This document shows, in pieces, positions 23,074 to 31,490 of a stretch of DNA of 38,704 nt. The notes beneath the pieces are model-generated. The model ran no database searches and was not told the origin of the DNA. It saw only the letters and a program-made list of their open reading frames with translations. The DNA comes from Thermodesulfovibrio sp. (GTDB lineage Bacteria > Nitrospirota > Thermodesulfovibrionia > Thermodesulfovibrionales > UBA6898), in assembly GCA_013824615.1 (NCBI GenBank), contig PNOC01000033.1, positions 1 to 38,704 of the forward strand, read 5' to 3'. Position 1 is the stretch's first letter; each line of letters begins with the position of its first letter. Both the position numbers and the translations under genes were made by a program.

Positions 23074-23718
23074 TCAACCCTTCCGGATGCTGACTCCCTG
23101 GTAGCTTCCGGTCAGTTCGGCTTTAAGAGGGGCAAAGCCTCCGGCGCCGTTGGCGCGGATAACCACACGCCTGCGGCCGGAATGGACTTTCTCATAAGAG
23201 GTCATAATGCCCTGGAGGTTGAAGCCGTGTTTTCTGATGATATCTGCAACCTCTCTGATGGAGCCGGGGCGGTCATCGACTGTCAGGCAGATCCGGTGGC
23301 CTCCGTGCCGCACACCCGTGATGTCAATCAGCGCACGGAAAATGTCCCGGTCGGAGATGATGCCGACGATGCGGCCTTCCTCCATGACCGGGAGACAGCC
23401 GATATTCCTGTCAAAGAGGAGCATCGCGGCTTCCTCAACAGGTGTATCTGAGGCAACGGTGACGACGCCGCCCTTCATGATATCTTTTATTTTGGCTTTT
23501 GCCAGAATATAATGAAGCTCATAAACGTCGAGCGCGGTAGCGCAGGAGGGTGAATAGTCCCTGATATCGCGGTCGGAGACAATTCCCTTCAGCTTGTCAT
23601 CTTTGACGACCGGAATATGCCTGATTTTTTTTGAGCGCATCAGGGTCATGGCTTCGGTTACACTGCTGTCGGGTGCAACGGTAAAAACCTTTCTTGTCAT
23701 CCAGTCTGAAACGAACAT
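23074..23718 (-). CDS. acuB: CBS-CBS-ACT regulatory protein (AcuB-like)
   Basis: 214 aa. The start at 23718 is fixed by GGAGGTAACATA directly before ATG. Two CBS motifs are clear: MFVSDWMTRKVFTVAPDSSV...IRHIPVVKDDKLKGIVSDRDI and IKDIMKGGVVTVASDTPV...IGCLPVMEEGRIVGIISDRDI. A C-terminal ACT domain follows (ICLTVDDRPGSIREVADIIRKHGFNLQGIMTS). AcuB-type proteins have this layout; CBS pairs bind adenine nucleotides and ACT domains usually bind amino acids. It follows livF by 16 bases and is the last gene of the liv operon, so a regulatory role tied to branched-chain amino acid uptake or use is reasonable. A link to acetoin use is not supported here. Confidence 0.88.
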   Translation of the reverse strand: MFVSDWMTRKVFTVAPDSSVTEAMTLMRSKKIRHIPVVKDDKLKGIVSDRDIRDYSPSCATALDVYELHYILAKAKIKDIMKGGVVTVASDTPVEEAAMLLFDRNIGCLPVMEEGRIVGIISDRDIFRALIDITGVRHGGHRICLTVDDRPGSIREVADIIRKHGFNLQGIMTSYEKVHSGRRRVVIRANGAGGFAPLKAELTGSYQGVSIRKG

Positions 23719-23734
23719 TATGTTACCTCCATCG

Positions 23735-24463
23735 TTATACTCCCAGATATGCCTTTCTGACATGCTCGTCATCCAGCAGTGCTTCGCCGGTGCCTTCGAG
23801 CACAATTTTCCCTGTTTCCAGCACATAGGCCCGGTCGGCCACGGCAAGGGTCTGCTTGACGTTCTGCTCTACAATCATGACCGTAACGCCTTCACCGCGT
23901 ATTTTTTTTATGACGTTGAAAATTTCCCTGACCAGGATAGGTGCAAGGCCAAGAGAAGGTTCGTCAAACATGATCAGCGAGGGCAGGGACATCAGGCCTC
24001 TGCCGATCGCCACCATCTGCTGCTCGCCGCCGCTAAGTGTTCCGGCTATCTGTTTCCGTCGCTCCTTCAGCCTTGGGAACAGGTCAAAGACCATCTCTTT
24101 GGTGTTGCTTCTGCCTGCCCTGGCCGCTCCCTTTAACGAGCCCATATCCAGATTTTCTTCAACCGTCATTTCGACGAAGAGCCGCCGTGCCTCCGGTACA
24201 TGGGCCAGGCCAGCCTCCACCATGCTGTAGGCCTTCCGCGTATGGATTGGCTGGCTGTCAAAAAAAATCTCGCCGCCGGCCGGCCTGATAATCCCTGAGA
24301 TCGTTTTGAGTATGGTCGATTTCCCGGCCCCGTTGGCGCCGATCAGGGCCACGACCTCTCCTTTGGCAACGGAAAACGAGACGTCCCAGATTACCTGGAC
24401 ATCACCATAAAAAACATTCAGATGCTGTATATCAAGCATTATATTAGGCATTACATCAGGCAT
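23735..24463 (-). CDS. livF: Branched-chain amino acid ABC transporter, ATPase LivF
   Basis: About 242 aa. Walker A GANGAGKST (after VVALI), Q-loop, signature LSGGEQQM, Walker B LIMFDEPSLGLAP and the switch His in VMIVEQNV are all present, and the length and IKTISGIIRP-like spacing are typical of LivF. Several ATGs are possible; 24463 is chosen because GCGAGG lies 6 bases upstream, giving an 8-base overlap with livG. One of the two cytoplasmic ATPases of the high-affinity Leu/Ile/Val importer. Confidence 0.93.
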   Translation of the reverse strand: MPDVMPNIMLDIQHLNVFYGDVQVIWDVSFSVAKGEVVALIGANGAGKSTILKTISGIIRPAGGEIFFDSQPIHTRKAYSMVEAGLAHVPEARRLFVEMTVEENLDMGSLKGAARAGRSNTKEMVFDLFPRLKERRKQIAGTLSGGEQQMVAIGRGLMSLPSLIMFDEPSLGLAPILVREIFNVIKKIRGEGVTVMIVEQNVKQTLAVADRAYVLETGKIVLEGTGEALLDDEHVRKAYLGV

Positions 24464-25178
24464 TTTGGGCCTCGCCAAGATATGCCTCGACCACGAGGGG
24501 ATTGCCCCTGATTTCCTCAGGAGTGCCTTCAGCGATCTTCTGGCCGTAGTTCAGCACCACAATCTTGTCGGATATCGACATAATGACCTTCATATGGTGT
24601 TCGATAATCATGATGGTTATGCCTGCCTCCTTGATGTTCCGGATGATCTCAATGGATTCGTTCAGTTCAGTCGGGTTGAGTCCGGCGAAGGACTCGTCGA
24701 GGAGGATCATTTCAGGTCCGGTTGCTAGTGCGCGTGCAATTTCGAGTTTCTTTCTTTTTCCGAGCGGAAGCCCTTTCGAGATGATGTCGCGGTCATCATA
24801 GAGGCCGGTGAACTTCAGTGTCTCGATAGCCTTTGCCTCAGCCACAGCTCGCGAGTGCGTCCTCAAATAGGCCGAGGCGATTACGTTGTCCAGCACGGAC
24901 ATGCGCTGAAGCGGTTTGACGACCTGGAAGGTCCTTGCTATTCCCCGTATGCAGATCTTGTGCGGCTTGAGGCCGGAGATCTTCTGCTGATTAAACAGGA
25001 CCTCTCCTTGTGAAGGGCTGTAGAATCCGTTGACGACATTAAAAAGCGTGGTCTTGCCTGCACCGTTCGGGCCTATCAGCCCGAGGATCTCCCCCTTATT
25101 GACGGAGAAGGAGATATCGGTCAGGGCTGCAAGACCGCCGAAGAACCGTGAGACATTCTTTATCTCAAGCATGGCCAT
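24456..25178 (-). CDS. livG: Branched-chain amino acid ABC transporter, ATPase LivG
   Basis: 240 aa. Walker A GPNGAGKTT, an extended insert with IARTFQVVKPLQRMSVLDNV typical of LivG, then a degenerate signature (PLGKRKKLEIARAL), Walker B MILLDESFAGLNP and the switch His in MIIEHHM. The Walker B glutamate is followed by Ser (DESF), as is common in LivG. Its ATG overlaps the stop of livM by one base. It pairs with LivF to energise the LivHM channel. Confidence 0.94.
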   Translation of the reverse strand: MAMLEIKNVSRFFGGLAALTDISFSVNKGEILGLIGPNGAGKTTLFNVVNGFYSPSQGEVLFNQQKISGLKPHKICIRGIARTFQVVKPLQRMSVLDNVIASAYLRTHSRAVAEAKAIETLKFTGLYDDRDIISKGLPLGKRKKLEIARALATGPEMILLDESFAGLNPTELNESIEIIRNIKEAGITIMIIEHHMKVIMSISDKIVVLNYGQKIAEGTPEEIRGNPLVVEAYLGEAQNA

Positions 25179-26116
25179 TATGCAGCCTTGCCTTTTCCGA
25201 AGAGCCTTTTGAGTTTCGGCAGGTCGCCGGTAATACCGTTTGGAAGATAAATAATGATCACAATGAGCAGTACTCCGAAAAAGGTATGGTGGGCCGCGCC
25301 GAGTTTCGGTATGGACCGGATGATTTCAGCAAGGAAGACCATGATGATGGCGCCGACAAGGGGTCCCCAGTAGGTTGCTACCCCGCCGACCATCACCACC
25401 ATGATCGTGACGATAGAGATGTCGTGCAGGGCAAAGACGATCTTGGGATCAATATATCCCATGTAGTTGGTGTAAAAAACTCCGGCCAGACCGGTAAGCA
25501 CGGCGCTCAGGGTGAGCGCAATGGTCTTATAAAAGGTTGTATTGATGCCCAGGGACTCTGCCGCATCCTGGTCTTCCCTGATCGCCACAAAATAATATCC
25601 AAGTTTTGATTCGATCACTTTTTTGACAATAAAGAAAGAGACGATGGCAATAAGCAGGATGATATAGAAGTACCAGGTTTTATCGATCCAGGTCCGCTCC
25701 CTGATCATGATGCCGAGGTCGCCTTCAGTAATGGTGGTGAGGTTCTCGGCCGTAACCCTGAGGATAACCCCCATGGCAAGAGTTCCCAGGGCAAAGAAGG
25801 GCCCTTTCAGCCGCAGGCAGATGTAGCCGATCAGCAGGGCAAAGAGGGCGACCACGATAACGCTGAGCGGCATACCCCACCAGGCAGAGACCCCGGTCTT
25901 ATTATAGAGTATGCCGGCAGTATAGGCGCCGACACCAAAGAAGGCTGCATGACCAAAGGAGACCTGGCCGCAGTAACCGCCCAGAAGGTTCCAGGCCATG
26001 CCGATGACGGACCACATGAGCACCAGGATCAGAATATGCATCCAGTAAGAGCTCAGGCCGATCAGGGGCAGCAGGGCGAGGATGCCGGCAATGAATAGCG
26101 GAAGCGTTTTTTTCAC
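25178..26116 (-). CDS. livM: Branched-chain amino acid ABC transporter permease LivM
   Basis: 312 aa with about nine hydrophobic helices and the family motif GQVSFGHAAFFGVGAYTAG, followed by the EAA-type loop REDQDAAESLGINTTFYKTIALTLSA. The start is GTG at 26116, overlapping the livH stop by four bases (GTGA). The C-terminal tail (LPKLKRLFGKGKAA) is basic and cytoplasmic. It forms the transmembrane pore with LivH. Confidence 0.95.
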   Translation of the reverse strand: MKKTLPLFIAGILALLPLIGLSSYWMHILILVLMWSVIGMAWNLLGGYCGQVSFGHAAFFGVGAYTAGILYNKTGVSAWWGMPLSVIVVALFALLIGYICLRLKGPFFALGTLAMGVILRVTAENLTTITEGDLGIMIRERTWIDKTWYFYIILLIAIVSFFIVKKVIESKLGYYFVAIREDQDAAESLGINTTFYKTIALTLSAVLTGLAGVFYTNYMGYIDPKIVFALHDISIVTIMVVMVGGVATYWGPLVGAIIMVFLAEIIRSIPKLGAAHHTFFGVLLIVIIIYLPNGITGDLPKLKRLFGKGKAA

Positions 26117-27042
26117 TTGCCGAACCTCTTGCGTGTGAACAGAGACATAATGCCCTGGGGAACAAAGATGAGTGCCGCGAGAAAAATGACGAACCTGCCG
26201 ACCGGTGCCCAGCCCATGCCTGCATAGGTCGAGGTGAGGGACTCAAAAACGCCGAGAATCAGGCCGCCGACAATAGCGCCCACGGTCGAGCCCAGACCGC
26301 CGAGGATGGTTATGACAAAGGCCGTGAGCGTGAACTGACCGCCCAGGTCAGGGTACAGATAGTAGATAGGGATGAAGAGGCAGCCGGCAGAGCCGACGAG
26401 GGCAGAGCCGAGGCCAAACGTAACCACCCGCATCCTCTCTACATTGACTCCCATGAGCAACGCGGCGTCCTTATCCTGCGCCGTGGCCCTGATCGACTTG
26501 CCCATATCGGTTTTGGTGAGGAAGAACCAGAGGGCCCCGGTAATCATCAGGGCAAAACTGAAAGAGACCGACCACGGCAGAGAGAGCGACAGTTCAATAG
26601 GTGAGGCCTTCCATATATCGGAGAGATACCATGCCTTGGTCGCGTAATCCACCGGGGTGGTCTTGTAGTCTGAAGAGAAGATGATCGTGGCGATATTCGA
26701 CAGCACCATGCCGATGCCGACGGTCAGGATGACCTGGTTCTCCGGAATAATTGCGTCGACCTTCAGCACGGGATTGATCAGGTATTTCTGCAGCAGAATC
26801 CCGAGCAGAAACAGCGCCGGAGCTGCTATAAAAATCGAGAGATACGGGTCGATATGAAAGACTGAAAAGAGGACATAGGCAATATACATACCGACCATCA
26901 TCAACTCCCCGTGAGCAAGATTGATGATCTTCATGACGCCCATGATAAGGGTCATGCCGATGCCGATCAGGGCATACAGGCCTCCCAGAAGGAGGCCTGA
27001 CAGGATCGTCTGGAGAAGGACTTCAACCTGGGGGGCCGTCAT
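26113..27042 (-). CDS. livH: Branched-chain amino acid ABC transporter permease LivH
   Basis: 309 aa, with the typical N-terminus LLQTILSGLLLGGLYALIGIGMTLIMGVMKIINLAHGELMM, about eight membrane helices and the coupling loop GKSIRATAQDKDAALLMGVNVERMR. GGGAGG precedes the ATG by a few bases. It starts 11 bases after the substrate-binding protein gene and overlaps livM, so transcription and translation are coupled. Confidence 0.95.
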   Translation of the reverse strand: MTAPQVEVLLQTILSGLLLGGLYALIGIGMTLIMGVMKIINLAHGELMMVGMYIAYVLFSVFHIDPYLSIFIAAPALFLLGILLQKYLINPVLKVDAIIPENQVILTVGIGMVLSNIATIIFSSDYKTTPVDYATKAWYLSDIWKASPIELSLSLPWSVSFSFALMITGALWFFLTKTDMGKSIRATAQDKDAALLMGVNVERMRVVTFGLGSALVGSAGCLFIPIYYLYPDLGGQFTLTAFVITILGGLGSTVGAIVGGLILGVFESLTSTYAGMGWAPVGRFVIFLAALIFVPQGIMSLFTRKRFGK

Positions 27043-27053
27043 GGGAGGCCTCC

Positions 27054-28244
27054 CTACCTTCTTTCTCTCCAGGTCGGGACCGGGTAGACATATTTCTTGC
27101 TGGCGTATTTCTCGGGCCAGATTGTTTCGTGCTCTCCCTTGATCACCTGCAGGACAAAGGTGTCTGTAAAATTCTGATTCTGATACCCTTCCTTGTCCTC
27201 AAACTTGACAGGGCCGAAGGCGGTCATGGTATTCGAGGCCTTGAGTGCCGCGCGTATGCCCTCCTGGGTCCAGTCCTTTGCCCTCTCAAGCGCATCTTTC
27301 ACCACATAGAGCGCAGAGTACGCAGAGGCCCCGTGGTAGGACGGGTAGTCTTTGTACTTGGCCTTGTATTTTTCGGAATATTCTTTTGCGCCGGGATACT
27401 TGAGCTGGGACGTCCAGAGAGTTGCCGTGATCACATTTTCGGCCGCATCTTTTGCATTGTCAATGAACTCCGGGATTGCAAAGCCTGCTGCGCCGCCTGC
27501 AAAGAGCTTCGCCTCGAGCCTGAGTTCCTTGATCTGTTTCATAAGGAGCGAGGCATCCATGACATAGGAGACCATATAGACGACATCAGCCTGTGTGGCC
27601 TTGACCTTGGAGAGCAGGGGCTTGAAGTCTACGGAGCCTGCCTCATATTTTTCCTTCAGCAATACCTTAATGCCGGCCTTTGCCGCGTCTTTGGCCATGG
27701 CCTCTGCGCCCGAGGTGCCGAAGGCTGAACTTTCATAGAGTATCACCATGGTCTTCGGCTTTACGACCTTCGCGAGAAAGTCAATAACTGCATCGCTGTA
27801 ATGCGCATTCACCGGGTTCTGGCGGAAGACATATTTATAGTTCTTCTGGGTTATATCATCGTCGGCGCTTGCAACGATCAGGTAGGGGGTTTTCCGCTCT
27901 TCAGCAACCGCGGCCACTGCCTTGGCACAGGCAGAGGTATATTCTCCGACAATAATCGGCTGTTTCTTTGTATCGATCAGTTTTTCAACAATGGCCCGGG
28001 CTGTCTCGGGTTTTGCCCCTGAGTCTTCGAAGGAAAGATGCAGCTTCTTTTTCTTGATGCCGCCCTTTGCGTTGATCTCCTCTGCTGCTATTTCGTAGGA
28101 CCTCTTCATCATCTCCCCGAACTTGGCCTGCTTGCCGGTCAGCGGCAGGGGGATGGCCAGGTCAAAGGTGTCTGCAGCAAAAAGGGGTGAACCTGAAAAA
28201 GCGGTGAGACAGATGGCAAGGACAATAATCGATAAACGTTTCAT
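27054..28244 (-). CDS. livK: Branched-chain amino acid ABC transporter, periplasmic binding protein (LivK-like)
   Basis: 396 aa with a signal peptide (MKRLSIIVLAICLTAFSGSPLFAA). The mature protein has the type I periplasmic binding fold: FDLAIPLPLTGKQAKFGEMMKRSYEIAAEEINAKGG at the start, VGEYTSACAKAVAAVAEE, then a second lobe (VVKPKTMVILYESSAFGTSGAEAM). It captures the ligand for LivHMGF. First gene of the operon, with GGAGG before the ATG and a good promoter. The ligand may be Leu/Ile/Val or another amide or amino acid; this family has been recruited for many substrates, so specificity is not certain. Confidence 0.92.
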   Translation of the reverse strand: MKRLSIIVLAICLTAFSGSPLFAADTFDLAIPLPLTGKQAKFGEMMKRSYEIAAEEINAKGGIKKKKLHLSFEDSGAKPETARAIVEKLIDTKKQPIIVGEYTSACAKAVAAVAEERKTPYLIVASADDDITQKNYKYVFRQNPVNAHYSDAVIDFLAKVVKPKTMVILYESSAFGTSGAEAMAKDAAKAGIKVLLKEKYEAGSVDFKPLLSKVKATQADVVYMVSYVMDASLLMKQIKELRLEAKLFAGGAAGFAIPEFIDNAKDAAENVITATLWTSQLKYPGAKEYSEKYKAKYKDYPSYHGASAYSALYVVKDALERAKDWTQEGIRAALKASNTMTAFGPVKFEDKEGYQNQNFTDTFVLQVIKGEHETIWPEKYASKKYVYPVPTWRERR

Positions 28245-28273
28245 TGTTGCCTCCTATAAGGTATGTTAATGCT

Positions 28274-28302
28274 ATTGTAAGATTTCCTGATAATCTTTGC
28301 AA
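28274..28302 (-). promoter_or_regulatory. Sigma70-type promoter of the liv operon
   Basis: Read leftward: TTGCAA (28302-28297), a 17-base spacer, then TACAAT (28279-28274). The -10 matches 5 of 6 consensus bases and the spacing is optimal. It lies about 30 bases before the livK start and is the only good promoter seen in the gap. Confidence 0.7.
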
Positions 28303-28347
28303 TGGATAAATATAGCGTATCGCCTTATAGCGGGCGGTCCGTGTTGT

Positions 28348-30255
28348 TCAGGCGGGATCCACATCGACCCTGACCTGTGTCTCCTGGTCCGTACCATAGC
28401 TGTCCATGACTGATCTGGCAGCACGGTTGAGTGCCTTTCGGTCAGCGGACTTCAGAAATACCGACATCTGACGGCGGCCGTGTCTGGATTGGGATACCAC
28501 CGGCCCGAGCACCTCGATTGCATGGGCAGTTTTCTGCAGACCTTTGACAATCTTCTCCGCCAGATCCGTCCTGCCGGATATCGTAATCTCGATCATGCGC
28601 GTAAACGGAGGGAACGAGAGTGCCTTGCGCATTTCAAGTTCCTCATGCACAAAGCCCCGGTAATTATCGTCCCTGAAATAGCGGACCAGTTGATTTCCCG
28701 GGGCCCTCGTCTGTATCAGCAGGTCTCCGTCAGGGTCAATATGCCCGAGGATAGATGCCAGTTCCGCAAAGGCTTTCTCCGATGCCCTGAAATCAGGGAA
28801 GTTTGTCGAGGCGTCGCTGTTCATGATTACCGCCAGTGAAAACCGGTGCAGCAACGTCAGATGGGTGGTGAGGAGTTTCGTCCCGATGAGCAGATTCGGC
28901 GGAGAGTCGGTTATATCCCTGAGTATCTTCAAAAGATCAGAACGTTTGGTGATGACATCCTTGTCAAAACGGATGGCCGGGATCTTGAGGACCTTGCCGA
29001 TGTCCTCCTGCACTCTTTCGGTTCCTGAGCCGACCGGGTCCAGAGCAACACTTCTGCAGCGGCTGCACTGCAGCGGTATTTCCATGCCCCTGCCGCAGTA
29101 GTGACATTTAAGCAGCTTGCTCTCTTTATGCATGACCATGGCTATGGCACAGTCCGGACAGAGGACGGTCTGCTCGCACTCCCGGCAGAGCAGTGTTGCA
29201 TAGCCCTTTCTGTTGACGAGGAGCATGACGTTCTTTCCGATCCCGAGCCTGCTTCCGGCGAGGTTGGCCGCTGTTTTAGATATTGCCGGTGTGGCCTTTT
29301 TGCAGTATCTCATGTCAACGACCGAGATTTTCGGACGGGGATGGAGGCCCTCAGGACGGATAAATCCGTATTTGTCTGTCAGGGCGTTATAGTAAGAATC
29401 TACAGAAGGTGTTACCGATGAAAGGAGGACAACTGCCTTCTCCAGAAAGCCCCTCTTTACCGCAACATCTCTCATGTGATATCTGATGCCGTCTTCCATC
29501 TTATAGAAACTGCTGTGTTCCTGGAGCACCATGATGCACGAGACTTTTTTCAGCGGGGCAAACAGGGCATGCCGCGTCCCGATCACAATATCGTGCTTTC
29601 CGCTGATGATCCCGTCGATTGTTGCGGAGCGTCTGCCCTTTGACAGGCCGCTATGCAGCAGGCAGACCCTTTCAGGAAGTATTTCGTAAAGCGATTGATA
29701 GATCAGGTCTGCCTGAGAAATCTCAGGCAGCAGGATAATCACATTCTCTGTTTTTTCAGCAACAGCCCGCGCGACGGAATATTCCTGTGCCGTGGAGAGG
29801 GCATGGAAGAGAAAAGGGCTGAACTTCTTCTCCTGCAGCGCCTCCAGCAGGGGCAGCAGGAGAGAATCAGTCAGACCCGGCAGGTCAGGTGTGACGTGTC
29901 CGGCTGCTTTCCTCTGGCGGTGCATAGCGGTCTTTTCGAAAAGCTCAGGGGGAAGGGTCTGCTTCAGGACCATGCCCTCAGAGGCAATATAATAGTCTGC
30001 CATCCAGGGGATTAGACGCAGCAGCGGCCGGCTGATAATGGTTCCGGAGGGTTCGATGAATTCCTTCAGCGGACTGTCCGGAGGATTGTCGTTTCTTCTC
30101 AGGATAATACCCTGAGTAATTCTCTTCCTGAGCGGGGCCGTTACGATCATCCCGGGTTCTATGCTGCCGGTCAGATGCTCCGGGCAGCGATAGGTGAGGG
30201 GGCCGAGGGCCAGCGGGAAGATGACGTCGTAACAGGTCATAGGGGATTCTATCAT
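28348..30255 (-). CDS. priA: PriA-like primosomal protein with degenerate helicase motifs
   Basis: 635 aa, about 100 shorter than typical PriA. An N-terminal 3'-DNA-end binding domain is followed by two helicase-like lobes. The lobes align well with PriA (LLPEISQ, LHSGLSKGRR, IVIGTRHALFAPL, GSGTERVQEDI, FPDFRASEKAF), and the zinc-binding cysteines are intact (LCRECEQTVLCPDC, CHYC, CSRC; about 354-400). All ATPase motifs are lost: Walker A, normally GVTGSGKT, reads ALSTAQEY near 150; Walker B DEEH reads LQEH near 242; the GHDF region of motif V reads THLTLL; and motif VI AGRAGR reads LGHIDP near 505. The frame is intact, so it is probably a functional non-helicase loader, as is known for actinobacterial PriA. 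It lies just downstream of the DAHP synthase gene. Confidence 0.88.
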   Translation of the reverse strand: MIESPMTCYDVIFPLALGPLTYRCPEHLTGSIEPGMIVTAPLRKRITQGIILRRNDNPPDSPLKEFIEPSGTIISRPLLRLIPWMADYYIASEGMVLKQTLPPELFEKTAMHRQRKAAGHVTPDLPGLTDSLLLPLLEALQEKKFSPFLFHALSTAQEYSVARAVAEKTENVIILLPEISQADLIYQSLYEILPERVCLLHSGLSKGRRSATIDGIISGKHDIVIGTRHALFAPLKKVSCIMVLQEHSSFYKMEDGIRYHMRDVAVKRGFLEKAVVLLSSVTPSVDSYYNALTDKYGFIRPEGLHPRPKISVVDMRYCKKATPAISKTAANLAGSRLGIGKNVMLLVNRKGYATLLCRECEQTVLCPDCAIAMVMHKESKLLKCHYCGRGMEIPLQCSRCRSVALDPVGSGTERVQEDIGKVLKIPAIRFDKDVITKRSDLLKILRDITDSPPNLLIGTKLLTTHLTLLHRFSLAVIMNSDASTNFPDFRASEKAFAELASILGHIDPDGDLLIQTRAPGNQLVRYFRDDNYRGFVHEELEMRKALSFPPFTRMIEITISGRTDLAEKIVKGLQKTAHAIEVLGPVVSQSRHGRRQMSVFLKSADRKALNRAARSVMDSYGTDQETQVRVDVDPA

Positions 30256-30263
30256 AACGAGAG

Positions 30264-30308
30264 GGTCAGCCTGTTCCCCTCCTGTTGCAGTCCGGGGGCA
30301 GGCTGACC
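30264..30308 (-). terminator. Hairpin between the DAHP synthase and priA-like genes
   Basis: A 10-bp perfect stem (GGTCAGCCTG with CAGGCTGACC) is extended by two G-T and three G-C pairs, with a loop of about 15 bases. It starts 12 bases after the DAHP synthase stop and ends 8 bases before the priA start. There is no T-run. It may attenuate readthrough or hinder priA initiation; the priA start has no clear Shine-Dalgarno. Confidence 0.55.
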
Positions 30309-30320
30309 TACTGAATGGTT

Positions 30321-31349
30321 TTACATCTGCTCAGCAAGTTCCCTGATCAGTTTTTCGGAGTCTTTCCAGCCCAGGCACGGGTCAGTGATGGATTTTCCAT
30401 AGACATTCTCCGTCACCTTCTGGGCCCCTTCCTCGATAAAGCTTTCGATCATGAACCCCTTGATCATGCCTTTCAGCACGGAAGAGTTCTTCCGGCTCCA
30501 CATCACTTCCTTCGCGATTCGGGGCTGCTCTGCGTATTTTTTGTTGGAGTTTGAGTGGTTGGTGTCAACGATGATCGAAGGGTTGGCAAGACCGCGTTTT
30601 TTGTAAGCCTCGGCGAATTTCAGAAGGTCCTCATAGTGATAGTTCGGGACCGCAATCCCGTGGTGGTCAACCGCTCCCCGCAGGACCGCATGCGCAAGCG
30701 GATTGCCCGCCGTCTTTACTTCCCACCGGTTATAGCTGAAGATGTGCGGGGCCTGCGCCGCCTGGATGGAGTTGAGGGTTACCTCACTGTCGCCAGAGGT
30801 CGGGTTCTTCATGCCGGCCGGTATATCGAGGCCGCTGCAGGTGAGACGGTGCCCCTGGTTTTCGACCGAACGCGCTCCGACCGCAACATAGCTCAGGACG
30901 TCCTCCAGGTAGGGATAGTTCCCGGGATAGAGCATTTCGTCTGCCGCAGGGAGGTTCGATTCCTGCAAGGCCCTGATATGCATCTTCCTGATCGCCTTGA
31001 TGCCCTCGACGATATTCGGTTCTTCCTGAAGGTTCGGCTGATGCGCCATGCCCTTGTACCCGATACCGGTGGTGCGGGGCTTGTTGGTATAGATGCGCGG
31101 GATGATGAGGATCTTGTCGCTGACAGCCTTCTGGACCTTTGCCAGCCGGGAGATATAATCGCAGACCTGGTCTTCGTCATGGGCGGAGCAGGGGCCGATG
31201 ATAAGGATGAGTTTTCCGGACTCACCGGTAAAAACCGCCCTGATCTCCTCGTCCCTTTTCTTCTTCATCTGGGCGATATCCTTCGGGACCGGCATGGATG
31301 CAATGATCTCTTTCGGCTTGGGTATCTTACGGACATATGTGAAACTCAT
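30321..31349 (-). CDS. aroG: 3-deoxy-7-phosphoheptulonate (DAHP) synthase, class I
   Basis: 342 aa, AroFGH type. The first step of the shikimate pathway: phosphoenolpyruvate plus erythrose 4-phosphate gives DAHP. Seen: IIGPCSAHDE, PRIYTNKPRTTGIGYKG (substrate-binding KPRT), YLEDVLSYVAVGARSVENQ, SGLDIPAGMKNPTSGD, IIVDTNHSNSNKK with the metal-binding His, and KGFMIESFIEEG with the metal Glu. All catalytic and metal ligands I can place are present. The N-terminal extension (RKIPKPKEIIASMPVPKDIA) is the segment that binds the feedback amino acid in this class; which one cannot be told from here. AAGGAGG precedes the ATG. Confidence 0.96.
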   Translation of the reverse strand: MSFTYVRKIPKPKEIIASMPVPKDIAQMKKKRDEEIRAVFTGESGKLILIIGPCSAHDEDQVCDYISRLAKVQKAVSDKILIIPRIYTNKPRTTGIGYKGMAHQPNLQEEPNIVEGIKAIRKMHIRALQESNLPAADEMLYPGNYPYLEDVLSYVAVGARSVENQGHRLTCSGLDIPAGMKNPTSGDSEVTLNSIQAAQAPHIFSYNRWEVKTAGNPLAHAVLRGAVDHHGIAVPNYHYEDLLKFAEAYKKRGLANPSIIVDTNHSNSNKKYAEQPRIAKEVMWSRKNSSVLKGMIKGFMIESFIEEGAQKVTENVYGKSITDPCLGWKDSEKLIRELAEQM

Positions 31350-31410
31350 AGGGTTAACCTCCTTGGGGTTTAGGCAGTAAAATCACCGTTACGTGTATGA
31401 CAACTATAAT

Positions 31411-31485
31411 AAATTAGCCCTCCCTATAAGCGCAAGACCGCTTCGTAAAGCAAGTCGTCGTGAGGCCGAGGCCTACTGGAGGTGA
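31411..31485 (+). pseudogene. 3' remnant of a BrnT-like toxin gene
   Basis: A frame ending at the TGA at 31483-31485 encodes PISARPLRKASRREAEAYWR. This is the typical C-terminus of BrnT-family toxins (ISAR...R.E...Y). No start or upstream portion is present; the preceding bases are leader of the divergent DAHP synthase gene. It lies 5 bases before an antitoxin-like N-terminus with the usual TA order. Read as the end of a toxin gene truncated by deletion. Confidence 0.55.
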
Positions 31486-31490
31486 CAACA

